From Heliocidaris tuberculata (taxonomy: Eukaryota > Echinodermata > Echinoidea > Camarodonta > Echinometridae), in the NCBI GenBank assembly GCA_025618425.1, contig CM046835.1, positions 19,561,374-19,625,373 on the forward strand: DNA of 64,000 bases, written 5' to 3'. Under the pieces are notes generated by a model. That model was not told the DNA's origin and made no database searches. It worked only from the letters and a program-made list of their open reading frames with translations. A program made the translations under genes and the position numbers. Positions within the stretch are counted from its first letter, which is position 1, and every line of letters starts with the position of its first letter. Of this stretch, positions 30,201 to 44,200 are shown piece after piece.

Positions 30201-30420
30201 ATATCTCATGGTTTGGGGTGCGCGTGACGCGTAAAAAAGTGAATACGCGCTCAAATACGCAAAGGTTAAGACAATGGATGTATGCGCGCAGCTCTTGCAA
30301 AATGCTTGGGTAAGGACAAAAATGTTTTTCTACCTGTGTTTTATGTCGAAGTCAATACAAAAACATAAGGACATGTAATGGTGAAAATTGAGGAACTAGG
30401 TATCATACAATTAATAATAA

Positions 30421-30565
30421 TAATATTGAATGGCTTTTCTTTCGTGGGACACAAGGATATATCGTACTCGCTTTGAAAATATTTCACTCGTCGTGCCGAC
30501 TCGTGAAATATGCTCATAGCTCGTGCGATATATCCTTGTATCCCACTCAAGGCCATTCAATATTA
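30421..30565. mobile_element. 145-bp inverted-repeat element
   Basis: TAATATTGAATGG (30421-30433) and its exact complement (30553-30565) end a hairpin whose arms also share ACAAGGATATATCG with its complement. Confidence 0.8.
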
Positions 30566-31181
30566 TATAATTACAAAATTGGAATGCTCAGAATTACAGT
30601 TTAATCATTACACAATGATAGAAAAGTTCCAAATCTTTAAAATATATTTATTGCCATTTAGCAATGAGTACAATTATGCATCATTAAAAAGGGGAGGCAT
30701 TCAAGTAATGCCTAGTACAAAATAAAGCACCAGTATAAGACACTCTTTGGCAAAGTATCTCTTACTTGATGAGAATATCATGGAATCATGTTAATAACAC
30801 TGAAGCTAAGTCAAGATAATTATTGACATTGATATTTGTCCATTACCTCTAAAGCAAGGAACTTACTTGAACTTAACACCAATGTTACCCACAAGAATAC
30901 AGAAAAATAATGCATTGCAGAAAAGCGAAACCGATTTTAGGATGGAACATGACGAGAACAGAATGTCTCCTCGCAGATTTGCTTTATTAGAAAACTTGAA
31001 GTTTGTGCATTTTCTGTATCTCGTGCACGTAGGCATTAAATTTCAGGAATCAATTCCTGAAAATGAAATAAAAATGGATGTTATTTGTTTAGTACATGTA
31101 TCATGAGGCATAGCATGAAGGTCATCACCCAAAGATTGCTCCAAACAATATTGCCCAAAGCATCAGCTAATTATGACATTT

Positions 31182-31396
31182 GGGGGGTGTTTCACAAAGA
31201 GTTAAGTTTGACTTAAAGTCATGCGTAAGTGCCAATGCGCATACTGTATTAAACACGTAATCTCATTGGTAGATTACCCAGTAGCGCGCGTCCCCTGAGT
31301 ATGATCTGACCAATGCGGTGATGGGTCAGATACCGCACGCAACTAGGAATTTAAGTGCGACTGTAAGTCAAATTTAACTTTGTGAAACACCCCCCT
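31182..31396. mobile_element. Hairpin MITE with GGGGGGTGTTTCACAAAG ends
   Basis: The arms GTGTTTCACAAAGAGTTAAG and TTAACTTTGTGAAACACCCC pair and extend through TTTGACTTAAAGTC/GACTGTAAGTCAAA. It is of the same end class as 4536-4706. Confidence 0.85.
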
Positions 31397-32007
31397 GGCC
31401 TGTTGAAAGACGACGGCCAACATCAGACAAATTGAATTAATTGTCACTGAGCATTTATACTGTTTGTTAAGGATCAAACTATTTTGTACATTTGTTCTTC
31501 TTTCTCAAGTCGTTTACTAGTCAAAATATACTTGGAAATATATGGAATTTGATGACGCTGATATGGTGGAACGCTATATGCACTGAACTGGGATAATTCA
31601 ACTATTATAAACTTGGAGATGCAACTTGAACTTTGTTTGAAACCAAAAGATTGAATAATATGAAGCTAATCATGCTTATGAGGGCTCAATTTATGCCAAT
31701 GATAAATGCTACTACAAAAGGTTCTTTTTATCAAGGTGAATATTGCATAGTTTGCAAAGAACAGGCATAACTAAAGAGCCCTTATTTTAGAAAGGGAGTG
31801 CTTTTTTAGTAGAATCGAATTATTTTAGTGGCATAATTAAAGTTACTTCAAAAAATTGACATTATCCTGACCACAATGGTCATTTTTCCCCCCTCCTTTT
31901 TTATTTATTTATTTATTTTTTTTTTAGTTTTGATGTACTTAGGACTTCAAAGGAATGTTATAACTCTCAAACAATTAAAACACGCAAACTAATAATATCT
32001 ATGGCTA

Positions 32008-32210
32008 TTAGAATATATCGTAGGCATCAAACAGGTCTGAGATTCCTTCATTGTCATTTAAGGCAAAGAGATAGTCGTCCACGGCTGGGGGTGAGAGGGC
32101 AACAAAGTCATCATCCAACCCGTTCTGATCCTCGGTCTCTAATAGAAGGCTCCTGCTCAATGCTGAAAGGTCATCCTCTTCTAATGCTGTAGCTTTCAAG
32201 GCAGGGTCAC
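32008..32210 (-). CDS. E2F3: E2F exon 8: pocket-protein-binding C-terminus
   Basis: Encodes an acidic transactivation tail ending [20 protein letters not shown] and three more residues before TAA at 32010-32008. The spaced Tyr/Phe and the EGISDLFD core are the RB-family-binding signature of activator E2Fs. This rules out E2F7/8 and E2F6 types. Confidence 0.96.
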
Positions 32211-35200
32211 CTAACAAAGGACAGAGGTGAAAGATTAAAAAGTGTGAAAGACTGATCCACGGCTTTACAAAACATGCTCTGGAAAAGATTCCTCGGCAGT
32301 TTATCCTATACTAGTGACACAACATTTGCTCCTACGACATTTACTCCGCCATCCATATCTCGAAAGGTCACAGGTTAAGGTCAAGATCATGATTTGTTTT
32401 TTTGTTCAGGACAATGTGAAGATTAGGATTAGGATTAGGGTTAGGGTTAGGGTAAGGTTTAGGATTAACATGGCAAAGTTAGACAAAAGCAAGTGAATTG
32501 TCGCAGGAGCAAATGTCATGGAACCTCCTATACTAATCAAATTCCTATATTCCACCCTGGAACTATCACCATACCTAAACCTAACCCTAAACCTAACCTA
32601 AAACTTTATTGCAATCCTAACAGTAACCCTCTATCTTTGACCAAAAGGCCTTGAGCAATCGTCGCCCGAGCAAATGCCACAGCACCCATCCATGGAGACT
32701 TTTGATATGATGCCATTATGATTTTATAATAATGAGGTTTTTTTTTTTTTAATGAATTGCAGTGAAAAGGATGTTCCTGATAAATAAATTTTCATTGAAA
32801 GGTACTATGCAACATCGTTTGTGCTAGAACACATCATTCAGCCAAATTATCTGAGATGTCAGCATATTAAACTGGGTGAAAATATTCCCTCACAAATCAC
32901 ATGTGAAGGTAATCTGGCCACTTTCCAAATGCATTTACAAACAAAAATGAGCATCGATTTCTTTTTGTTGTTGTTGCTGCTAACCCTACTGATAATAGCA
33001 TAGGTTTTACGACCAGTCTTCTTGTCAGTACATGATACCCTTGATGCTCACACCAAACATGGGGACTTCAGAAAAAAAAAACATACCAAGCATAAATGCT
33101 ACCCAGCAAGGGTAACCCCCCCCCCCCCTCCACAAGTGCAATAAATCATTTCAATGTATACTTTCAATGTGAAAAATTGCTTTAGTCTCAATCCCCTGGG
33201 ATACCAGGAGGCCATAAGTTCACTCAATTTGGACCAAGAGTTAACAATGTCCTGCCGAGAAAGCTGTTCATGACAGAGGACAAATTAAATCCTCACCCTT
33301 TGAGCTGCATGGTGATCCATTCTTTGATCCAGCTTCGGACCCTGATGAGCTGCTGTCATCAGGATTGTCATCTGGACACAGGTAGACTTCGATCTGACCT
33401 CTCGTACTCTTCAGCCAGATTTGAATATTTGTACTCTGCAAAAACAAATTCAACATTTGAAAATACAATTCATGTCATAACGTTTGCACATGCTGGTAAA
33501 AAAAAACAAAAAAACCATGGTTTACTTTAAGTACAAGGTATTTGTTCATTCTGTGGACATCCCAACCGTAAGTATAATTGAATAATGAAGAGTTGGTATC
33601 AAAAGAATCATTTTCCTTGATTATGATATTTTGTCCGATCCAAGCTTTACTATTGGTATGGCAATTCACTTGATACAATTATCAAGCATATTTCAACCTT
33701 GCATGTAGTCAGCAACGTATGGGAAAGATACATTGGACCTGCTCATCATTTGCTCATCGAAAATATCCAAAATTATTAAGAATTTTACTTGAAATGTTAC
33801 CTATTTACCTTCACTCAAGATTACTTTGGAAGACTTTCTCCACATTTTTGGAATCACTACTCACCTCTTTTGGATCAGGGACTTCTAGTCTTGTTTCTGG
33901 TGGTGCCTTGATTGCTATGACTGTCTGATCTTCAAAGCTCTGGATTCCTCTAATGTCATGATACGTTACATATGCATATGTGATGTAGGGAGTTAAGGAT
34001 AAAGTACTGCATCAGTAATTAAGCGTCATCTGTTTCAATGGACCCTGAATGTAGAGGTGGAATAATGAATCAATGCTTTTTGAGATGAATTGTATGAGAA
34101 GGCTACTGCATGTCCACTACACTTTGCATACGTCCAACAAGGAAGTGAGGAAGTTAATGGAGAGTTATATAGTGGAACAAGATTGCCTTATCACAATTGA
34201 GAAAAATGTAACTAGATGAAAGAATAGATTGCAAAACATCTTCTTGCAAGGAGGAACAAATGGCAGAAGAAAAGGGGCAGACTGCCTGAGACCTGGGTCC
34301 CATTTCATAAAAATTGTTATCAATAGCAAGTTACAATAATTGTTATAAGCTACTGAAATCTGTGAATCTGATTGGCTGAGAGCAAATTTGTCATAGAAAT
34401 TGGGCAGTTGTTATTGATAACAAGTTTTATGAAACAAGGCCCTGGATTGATAACATAAATCAATGGACAGGAATGTCTTTTGAGCAAGTTAACTAGTGTA
34501 AAGAACAGCTGAAGACAGAAAGTTACAGAGATCCTGTGTCTCAAGATCCATTACATTGTCGACCCAATGGCCTCCAAGCTATGGGACATAGATAGATGGA
34601 TAGATTTTAATTAGCTAGATGTATATACTCCTTGACGAAGTACATTCAAAATCGAGAATCTAAGGTTTGGGTGTAAATGCCTTCTTCAATCTTGAAAACT
34701 GCTGCAGTATTTTTTAAGTGATATAACTACAGTAAGCTGCAGGTGTACTAATAAAACTGCCTCACACCCTACTCTTTTATGAATATAGTATTAGGTATAA
34801 GTATAAGGTATAAGGCATTTGGTCATTTTGCTGTTCCATACATTACCAATGATCAGGATTTTTTTTTTTTTTCTTAAATAACACAAGTGTAATTTTCCTT
34901 GTTATTTGGTCTAATCCAGGCTATACAAGGGCTGCCAACTTGATAGAAGTATCAGATAAACCTTTGACAATGTTGGTAACATATGGGACAAAATACCGTG
35001 GACTTGCAGCCTTCCTACAAATACCTTAGACCCCGTTCTCACTCACTTTGAAAGTGGACTTTTGGAGCGGTCTATCTAAGACCCGTTCCTCAGGAACGGT
35101 TCTTAGGTGAGTGTGAACGGTCAAAGTGGTCCAGGAAGTGGTCTTCTGGACCGCTCCAGAAGACCACCTCGGGGAGGTGGTCTTGAGGAACGGGTCTTAT

Positions 35201-38200
35201 TAAGAGCGGTATGGACCGCTCTAAACGTGCAGTGTGAACGAAAGCGTACTTTGACCGGAAGTGAGCTTGTGTGTTCCGCGGGAAATCACGTGTGATTTTC
35301 CTTTTTATAATACATTGCTGCATGATAGAATGGCGAAAAAAAGAAACAAAAGAAAAGACAGAAAGAGGAAATGAAAAGATTATAAAAACGAAGGAAATCA
35401 TGAAAATGTAAATAAGGGGAAGAGGATAGAATGATAAAAAAATAAAGAAAAACATAAATGTAAAGAAAGAGAAGAGGATAGAATGATAAAAAACATAGAA
35501 AAACATAAAAAATGTAAAGCAAGAGAAGAGGATAGAATGATAAAAAACAAAGAAAAACATAATAAATTAAAGAAAGAGAAGAGGATAGATTGATAAAAAA
35601 CAAAGAAAAACATAAGAAATGTAAAAAAAGAGAAGAGGATAGAATGATAAAAAACAAAGAAAAACATAAGAAATGTAAAGAAAGAGAAGAGGATAGATTG
35701 ATAAAAAACAAAGAAAAACATAAGAAATGTAAAGAAAGAGAAGAGGATAGATTGATAAAAAACAAAGAAAAACAAGAAATGTAAAGAAAGAGAAGAGGAT
35801 AGATTGATAAAAAACAAAGAAAAACATAAGAAATGTAAAGAAAGAGAAGAGGATAGATTGATAAAAAACAAAGAAAAACATAAGAAATGTAAAGAAAGAG
35901 AAGAGGATAGATTGATAAAAACAAAGAAAAACATAAGAAATGTAAAAAAAGAGAAGAGGATAGAATGATAAAAAACAAAGAAAAACATAAGAAATGTAAA
36001 GAAAGAGAAGAGGATAGAATGATAAAAAAACATAAGAAATGTAAAGAAAGAGAAGAGGATAGATTGATAAAAAAACAAAGAAAAACATAAGAAATGTAAA
36101 AAAAGAGAAGAGGATAGAATGATAAAAAACAAAGCAAAACATAAGAAATGTAAAGAAAAAGAAGAGGATAGAATGATAAAAAACAAAGAAAAACATAAGG
36201 AATGTAAAAAAAGAGAAGAGGATAGAATGATAAAAAAACATAAGAAATGTAAAGAAAGAGAAGAGGATAGATTGATAAAAAAACAAAGAAAAAGCATGAG
36301 AAATGTAAAGAAAGAGAAGAGGATAGAAAAAAAAAAAAAACATAAGAAATGTAAATAAAGAGAAAACGATAGAATGATGAAAATAAAAGAAAACAAAGTC
36401 CATAGAATGATAAATAAAACAAACAAAATATAAATGTTAAGAAAGGAATGACGATAGAATGATGAAAACGAAGAAATATATTATGAAAGATAGAATAGAA
36501 AAGAGAATATGATAGACAGAATGATAAAAAACAAAGAAAAACACAAGAAATGTAAAGAAAGAGTAGACGATAGAATGATGAAAACAAAAGAAAACAAGGA
36601 AAGATAGAAAGAGAAATGAAAGGATGATGAAAGATAAATAAAAGACAGAAAGAAGATAAAATGAAAAGAAAGAAAAGACAAAGAGGAAAATGATAGAAAA
36701 ACATAAGAAATATAAAGAGAGAAAAAGACGATATAGAATGATGAAAACAAAGAAATACATTATGAAAGACAGAACGAGAATATGACAGAATGATTAAAAA
36801 CAAAGAAAAATATAAGAAATGTAAAGAACGAAAAGACGATAGAGTGATGAAAAGAAAGTAAAACATAATGAAAGATGGAATGACAAACAAACATACGAAG
36901 AGAAAAACAAAAGTGGAAAAAAGAGGCCTTGGAAAGATGTAAAGATAAATGCATCAGGCAAGCAGTATACGGTTTTAATTCCGCGCGAAAAATTTGACCC
37001 CCTGACCTCAGCTGCCATAGCAACAAGACCACTTTGATTCGTGGAGCGGTTTGAGCCAGAAAAACTGCTCGGAATGTGAACGCTAACAAACCGTTCCTCA
37101 AGACCCGTTCCTCTGGAGCGGTCTAACTAAGACCACTTTCAAAAGTGAGTGAGAACGGGGTCTTAGATTCCTTACTACTATGAAATGCTAGAGTAATATA
37201 AATGAATGTGAAAGGATATCTCGCATTGTCTGGATCTTCTGTTAATGTTTTCAGCTGCGTTGAAGCATTTCGTATAAGTTCATCTAACCGCTTCTCTTGG
37301 GCTTCTAAATCATTCAATTCTGGGAGACAGAAATCAAACAAAAGAAAAGTCAGATTAGTTAAGTAAAAATGAATACTATTTTGCAGAATATTTGTTAGCA
37401 CAATGATCTCCCAATGTTTGAAACATTTAGGTGTAGATGAGAAGATTTGGTAAATGAAATTGATCTCACAGGATTCAGCTAATAAGATTTGATAAAATAC
37501 CATATAAAATGATGGTGAAGATTATGCCTCCAGTCCAACCTCATGGTAGTGAAAAAAATGTAGTCACGAATATGGACTCTTTTCCTTATCCCACGCAGAG
37601 ATTATAACCTCTCAAATAAATTTATAGAAACATTAGGAAATTTTAAAAATGAAATTTGAGAAAAACAAGATGAATGCGACTGTGTCTCCTATATGCCTCC
37701 GCCTAAATTCAGTTAATGGCTCAAACTTTTCTTGAAATCTTGTGATAACCAAAATAAAAAGGCTCTAATTACATGTTAATTGACCTCTTTGACATTTGAC
37801 CTTACACCTTATAACCCAAAAGTCTGATCACTTTATCTCCTAGTCATGAATACAAAATAGTTGAGATATGGTGATAACAAAGGTAAAAAAACATTAATTT
37901 CACATACACCTGTATAATGACCTCTATGACCTGTCACCTTTGACCTACATGAAAAAAAAATCTAATCAGTTCATCTCATTATGGTGATGCATACTAGTTC
38001 CAAGTTTGAAGTTAATGGATCAAATGGTTCTTGAGATATCACGTTAAGGCGAAAACCTACCATTTCAGAATTGACCTCTATGACCTTTGACCTTTGACCT
38101 ATGTACCACAATATCTAACCAGATCGTCTTTCTATGCTGATACATACTAGTACCAAGTTTGAAGTTCATATCTCAAATGGTTCTTGAGATATCCCATTAA

Positions 38201-41200
38201 AAAGGCTAACAAATGAAATTTCCGAAATTGACCTGTGACCTTTGACATACATACCCCAAAATCTAATCAGATCATCTTCCTATGGTTATACATATTTGCA
38301 CCAAGTTTGAAGTTCATACCTCAAATGGTTCTTGAGTTATCGCTAGAACGAAGCGAACACCTGAAATATCAGAAATTGGCCTCTGTGACCTTGACCTTTG
38401 ACCTACATACCCCAAAATCTAATCAGATCACCTTCCTATGGTGATACATACTAGCACTAAGTTTGAAGTTCATACCTCAAATGGTTCTTGAGTTATCGCT
38501 AGAACGAAGCGAACACCTGAAATATCAGAAATTGGCCTCTGTGACCTTGACCTTTTACCTATGTACCCCAAAATCTAATCAGATCGTCTTCCTATGGTGA
38601 TACATACTAGCACTATGTTTGAAGTTCATACCTCAAATGATTTTTGTGTTATCGCTAGAACGAACCCAACACCTGAAATTTCAGAAAAATTGGCCTCTGT
38701 GACCTTGACCTTTTGACCTACATACCCCAAAATCTAACCAGATCGTCTTTCTATGCTGATACATACTAGTACCAAGTTTGAAGTTCATATCTCACATGGT
38801 TCTTGAGATATCCCATTAAAAAGGCTAACAAATGAAATTTCCGAAAATGCCCTGTGACCTTTGACATACATACCCCAAAATCTAATCAGATCGTCTTCCT
38901 ATGGTTATACATACTTGCACCAAGTTTGAAGTTCATACCTCAAATGGTTCTTGAGTTATCGCGAGAACAAGGCTAACACCTGAAATTTCAGAAATTGGCC
39001 TCTGTGACCTTGACCTTTGACCTACGTACCCCAAAATCTAATCAGATCACCTTCCTATGGTGATACATACTAGCAATAAGTTTGAAGTTCATACCTCAAA
39101 TGGTTCTTGAGTTATCGCTAGAACGAAGCTAACATCTGAAATATCAGAAATTGGCCTCTGTGACCTTGACCTTTGATCTACGTACCCCAAAATCTAATCA
39201 GATCGTCTTCCTATGGTGATACATACTAGCACTAAGTTTGAAGTTCATACTTCAAATGGTTCTTCAGTTATTGCTAGAACGAGCCTAACACCTGAAATTT
39301 CAGAAAAATTGGCCTCTGTGACCTTGACCTTCGAACTACGTACCAGGGTTTTCCACGACAGCTTTTAACATGTAAGGCCGACAGGTTTCGCGTTCGGCCC
39401 GACATGTTTAAAATCATGAGCGACAGGCAACAAATTTAAGACATTGAAACAGATCCTTAACAGAGACTCCCACGGAAATTCCCACAATCAACAACTATTA
39501 AAACCTTTTGAACATACAATACATACAATGAGGTTTCAGTCATTTTATATAAGGTAGAACTGATGAAACACAAGTTTTATTTGCTCCACACTCATCTTGA
39601 TTCAAAATATGTCCGCCAAATGCACAGCAGAACGCCACTGGCTTGCTACCCCAATCCAGCCCGGTGCTGGCCGGGAGAACATAACGGCCCATATGCACAT
39701 ACGGAGCTAGCGTATATGTACGTATACATGTATACTCTTCATCGTTTCGCTGATCCCACAAAATGTTAATGTGTGCATTAGACCTGCTCATTCTTACAGC
39801 CAGCCCAGCTAAAGTTTTTTTTTTTTTTTTTTTCTTGTACATGTTTAAATTTTCAATTGTGGAAAACCCTGCTACGTACCCCAAAATCTAATCAGATCGT
39901 CTTCCTAGGGTGATACATACTAACACCAAGTTTGAAGTTCATATCTCATGTGGTTCTTGAGTTATTGCTCGAACAAGAAAGCGGGACGGACGGACGGACA
40001 GACGGACGGACAACCCGAAGACATAATGCCTCAGGCACCACCTTCGGTGGGCGGAGGCATAGAAATGTCAACAAATCACTACAATATATTATTATATAAA
40101 GCACAGATGTTTTGTCACCTTCCCCCCCCCCCCCCACCTCTTTAATATAAAATTTGCTGGCTTACAAATTAGTTTTCAGTCATACCATTCAGAGGGATTC
40201 ATAGGCTTATCAATTATCTAATTGTTTTAACCTACTAGATTAAAAGTTTGAATCATCAACTTATGCAATTCTTGTTAATTTGTCCTCTTCTCATTCAGTT
40301 TCCTAAAACCATTTGGGCAAATAACTTTGAAAATGCAGCTCCCCAAGGATCAGATATATGGCCATTTGTACTTACCTGAATGTAAATTGACGGTTTCTGC
40401 TGATAACTGTGCATCCCCGCAACCAGGGTGGATGGCTACAGAACTACTGGCACCTCTGCACAAAAGAAGAAAAGGAAACAATAAAACAATTATGTTGATT
40501 TTTGTTTGAAAGGAAAGGGAAGACAGAAACAAATACATTGTTCTACCTACTACCTACTATTTAAAAACGAAAAATATTTTTGATTGAGGGTTAGTCATAC
40601 AGATAGTAAAATCGATAATACGGCCTTTGCGAAGTTTTCTAGTCGGTGGAATGGCCAAATCGGCTCTGAGTCGTAGTGAGGTCACAAAAATCGTACGACT
40701 GCCTACAATTTCAATCTAATTTTTCCCTTATTCCCTGTAGAAAGCTGACAGCTCACCAAAAGCCTATGTTTAGTACTCATATTACTTTTCAGAACCTGAA
40801 TAGGGTAGATTTCATTTGTTAAAATGCCAATATTTAATGCCACAGCGATTTACTTCACAAATCAAATCGCAGACCGATCGTAAGGTGTGCGGTGGCCTTA
40901 AGATATCAACAGCCCTCGGCCTTCAAGGGGTCAGGCTACTTTGTCGCAAAGGACGCAAAGGCGAAAACATTACAAGACAGTGATAGGGCATCATGGGCAT
41001 GGTTTTCCTATCACTTTGCCATTGCAGCTAGTGATTATTTAGGGCATCACAGGAAAACAGTGTACAGGCCATTCACCCAAAAGAAAATGAAAGTAATGCC
41101 TACGGTGTGAAAGGTAAAAAGGTACTAATGCTAAATATCATTCTGAGATTTCGACTTTCAAACTGTGCTACTTCTAACTACACCGAAATCTACAATAGGA

Positions 41201-44200
41201 TGGAATGCTTGTATGAATTCTATAAATCCTACAGTGCACTAACTGGAAAATGCTACGTATAAAATACTTTTAAGGCAACTTTCATTTCACATCCATCAAC
41301 ATTCCAAAATATTTCTTTCATTTTCATTTCTCCACACAGTGGTAGATCAAATATTGTTTAGCTCATATGTACCATAACAAAATCTTTACTATGAGCTAAC
41401 ACTGCTCAATTACTATCAGTTTATGGGTGCACGCCAGGGTATACACATGCATCAATGACCCCACTGACTTGCTCTGAAAGGCCTACCCTCCTGACCTCAT
41501 TATTGCTTTATAGATTATCTGCAAACCCCCCAAACTTGACTTTGAATAGCCCCTTTGAATAAAGCCCCACCCTCCAATGCACTGAGCTATAATTGGATGC
41601 ATGCTTGCATACAACTTCCCTTTAATATTTGATGAAAGCAATAGAAGTCACACTATCTTTTTGTTGCCATCTTCCCCATTCTTCTCAAACAGCATTGGCT
41701 TCTTCACTCAAACTTTTTGAGGATTATAAGCAGAGGCCATCAAGCTTAAGCAGATGGAATTCATATATCAAGCTATGTGTCATCAAAACGCTTAATTACA
41801 AGCCCTGATTTGTGCTGACTTTATGTTTGTGTCAGTGCCATCGTCTGTAGTTCTGATAGGTTGAAACAGAGTATAGCACTGATCAAATGAATTTTGTCTT
41901 GAGTATTCCTCCAAGATAACGTGAGAAATCATGATTGGATCTCCATCATCTTCGTAAAATTCCTAGCATTTAAAAGTATATAGAACAATCGAATGTGCCG
42001 CTTTCATTTCATTTAATTTGTACATGTGATTTCAGAATAAAATGTGCCGTTAACAACTTCAAAAGCATGAGGTTTGTTTTAAATTTTAAAAAGTTGTTGC
42101 TTTATACAACATGCACTTTGAAAAAGTTGACAGGAAAATAAATTGAACATATTTCAAATATTGGAGCAAGTGAACAAAATGTATCTTTACTAGGGAAGCA
42201 AGCAGAAAAGAAGTCTATATATCTGAATGTCATCATACATGTTGTACATGTATTACATAAATGGCCTCTACTTTCTCATACGACACAGGTCATACATAGT
42301 TTATGTATGTACATCCAGCTACTAGCCACACCTTTTGTTATTCAAACGATTCACTTCTGTTATGCACTCAAACACAAAGGAAGGAAGCTTTACTCAGGTT
42401 TGGTTATGAATGGGAAGGGGAAAAAAGAGAGGTGGGGGATTACTATGCTTTGACCTTGCAAACCACAGGTTTAAATGGCCCTATTCAAGTGACCCCTTTA
42501 AAATTGTGTGCACCTACAGCAAATGGATAATTGCACTGGGATGTATTGTTGTCACTTGTTGTGTATATTACAAGCAACATGTAATATGAACCTTACATAA
42601 TCTTGTATTGGTTCAGAGTCAAAACACAGAAAATACCATGAGGAAAGTATGATTCTAGATTGCAAATATTTCTACATAATTCTACACAACCAAGTTGGAC
42701 ATTTCAAAACTTCCACTTACTTCCATTGGATGTTATTCTTGGACTTCTTGGTAATGAGTTTGATGCCTTCTAATACATTGGTGATGTCGTATATTCTCCT
42801 CTTCTGGACTTCCAGAACTTCAGCTGCTCGATTCAGGTCCAGGACCCCGTCTGGAGCTCCTCTTAGTAGGCCAACAAAGCGCTTTGTTAGAAGACCTAGC
42901 GATGTGTCATAGCGGGATTTTTCCATAGGCGACCTGGTGGGAGCTGTTTACGTTTGGGGGGGGGGGGGAGGGGGAAGAAAAATTCTTATAATGGTAGAAC
43001 TTTATGAATCTACAAACCTAAAAACCTGCACAATGCAAACATAAAACTTCCTATCTTTGAGGGAGAGGGTCCCTTATGTTTTTATAGCACTACATTCTGT
43101 TCATATTACGTTTTAATTCAACCCCAAAATGTTAACACGTATGACTATCACAATTTCCTGGATGAATTTTGGAGACAATGTGGGGATCAATCTGTGTACG
43201 TGGTATCTAAATTTACATGTATAAGAATTGGACACAAAGTACCAACTTCATTCAACAAATAGCATGTCTGCATGGTCAATTTGCACAATTTGCTATATTT
43301 CATGCTGTAGACAAAAGTACAAAACAATACAATTAGACTACAGCCTATATGTGCAGTACATAAACATGTAGGATCTACACTTGGATCCAGGCTAACTCAG
43401 CACTAGAGCCACTCACACTTATGCGAGGTTATTGGAGATAACCTCGCACTCTGTACCTTCATACCGTGAGCAATTGCCTCCCATAGCAAGTGTGTGATAT
43501 CTTGCAAGATCACCGACCAAAAACAGCCTGAAAATTTCACTTGATCGAGATGATAAAGATCCTATCGAAGGATCTGGCATGAAATTATATATTCTATCAT
43601 TCTAAAATGTAGTTCGGAAGTATTTTCTCAAAATTTTACCAATTATTTTGGTGTTTTTACCTCTTCAACTTAGAGGTCGTGACAGGCTGAAAGTGACACA
43701 GGCCCATATAGTGATGGTCCCATGAGTGGTCGTGACAGGCCAAAATTGACACAGCCCCATATAGTGATGGTCCCGTGAGTGCACTAGGGCGAACTCGGCC
43801 TTGCCGGAAAATCGCGGCTGAGTGAGCCCAGAGAGTTGAATTGATCGCAAATATTTGTGTTGAATTTTGCTTTAATTACACATTTCAAAACACTTAAATA
43901 CAAATTATTGATATCAATGTGTAAAATGATCATCAAAGAAGTAATGGTGAAAATTTAAAGGAGTAAAATTATACAAAACATGAAATTTAAGGCTGAAAAA
44001 TGGTACGGTGCGTAGCGGGGGCTTCAACTCTTGAAACATACATGTAGTCACCAGTAGTAGTGCCGAGTTCGCCCTAGTGCCGAGTTAGCCCGACCCCCTA
44101 CACTTTATCCAATTTAACCCTTTCAGGACAGGAATTATTTAAGGAGTAAATTGATCACATTTTGTTCTTCAAATTGGCAACATTAATATTTTTCATTCAG

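Larger units (their letters stand above)
27285..31900. other. Intergenic region downstream of E2F, no gene recognised
   Basis: AT-rich. It contains a diverged repeat copy at 28840-29160 (related to 43430-43790), a terminal hairpin remnant at 29641-29680, a 145-bp inverted repeat at 30421-30565 and a MITE at 31182-31396. No reading frame has family motifs. E2F 3' UTR probably occupies the right edge; AATAAATAAATAAA on the minus strand at about 31904-31917 is a candidate polyadenylation signal. Confidence 0.5.
33980..37219 (-). other. U12-type AT-AC intron of E2F
   Basis: On the minus strand exon 5 ends GCGAG and the intron starts ATATCCTTTC, the minor-spliceosome 5' site consensus. It ends TCCTTAACTCCCTACATCAC, with the branch motif TCCTTAAC (plus coordinates 33992-33999) 13 bases before the terminal AC. 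No GT donor or AG acceptor gives the correct phase here, while the AT-AC pair restores Arg-Tyr-Ala-Tyr-Val exactly. Confidence 0.93.

Noticed and set aside
35286..36890. 534-codon minus-strand open frame and its overlapping frames rich in Phe, Leu, Ser and Tyr
   Set aside because: It is the translation of a 54-bp purine-rich minisatellite inside a transposon; the other frames and the other strand are equally open, and no conserved domain or sensible start is present.
37665..39960. CRISPR-like or satellite array
   Set aside because: Units are long and contiguous without unique spacers, and the ends carry an ACGG tract and a hairpin, fitting a mobile element of a eukaryote.
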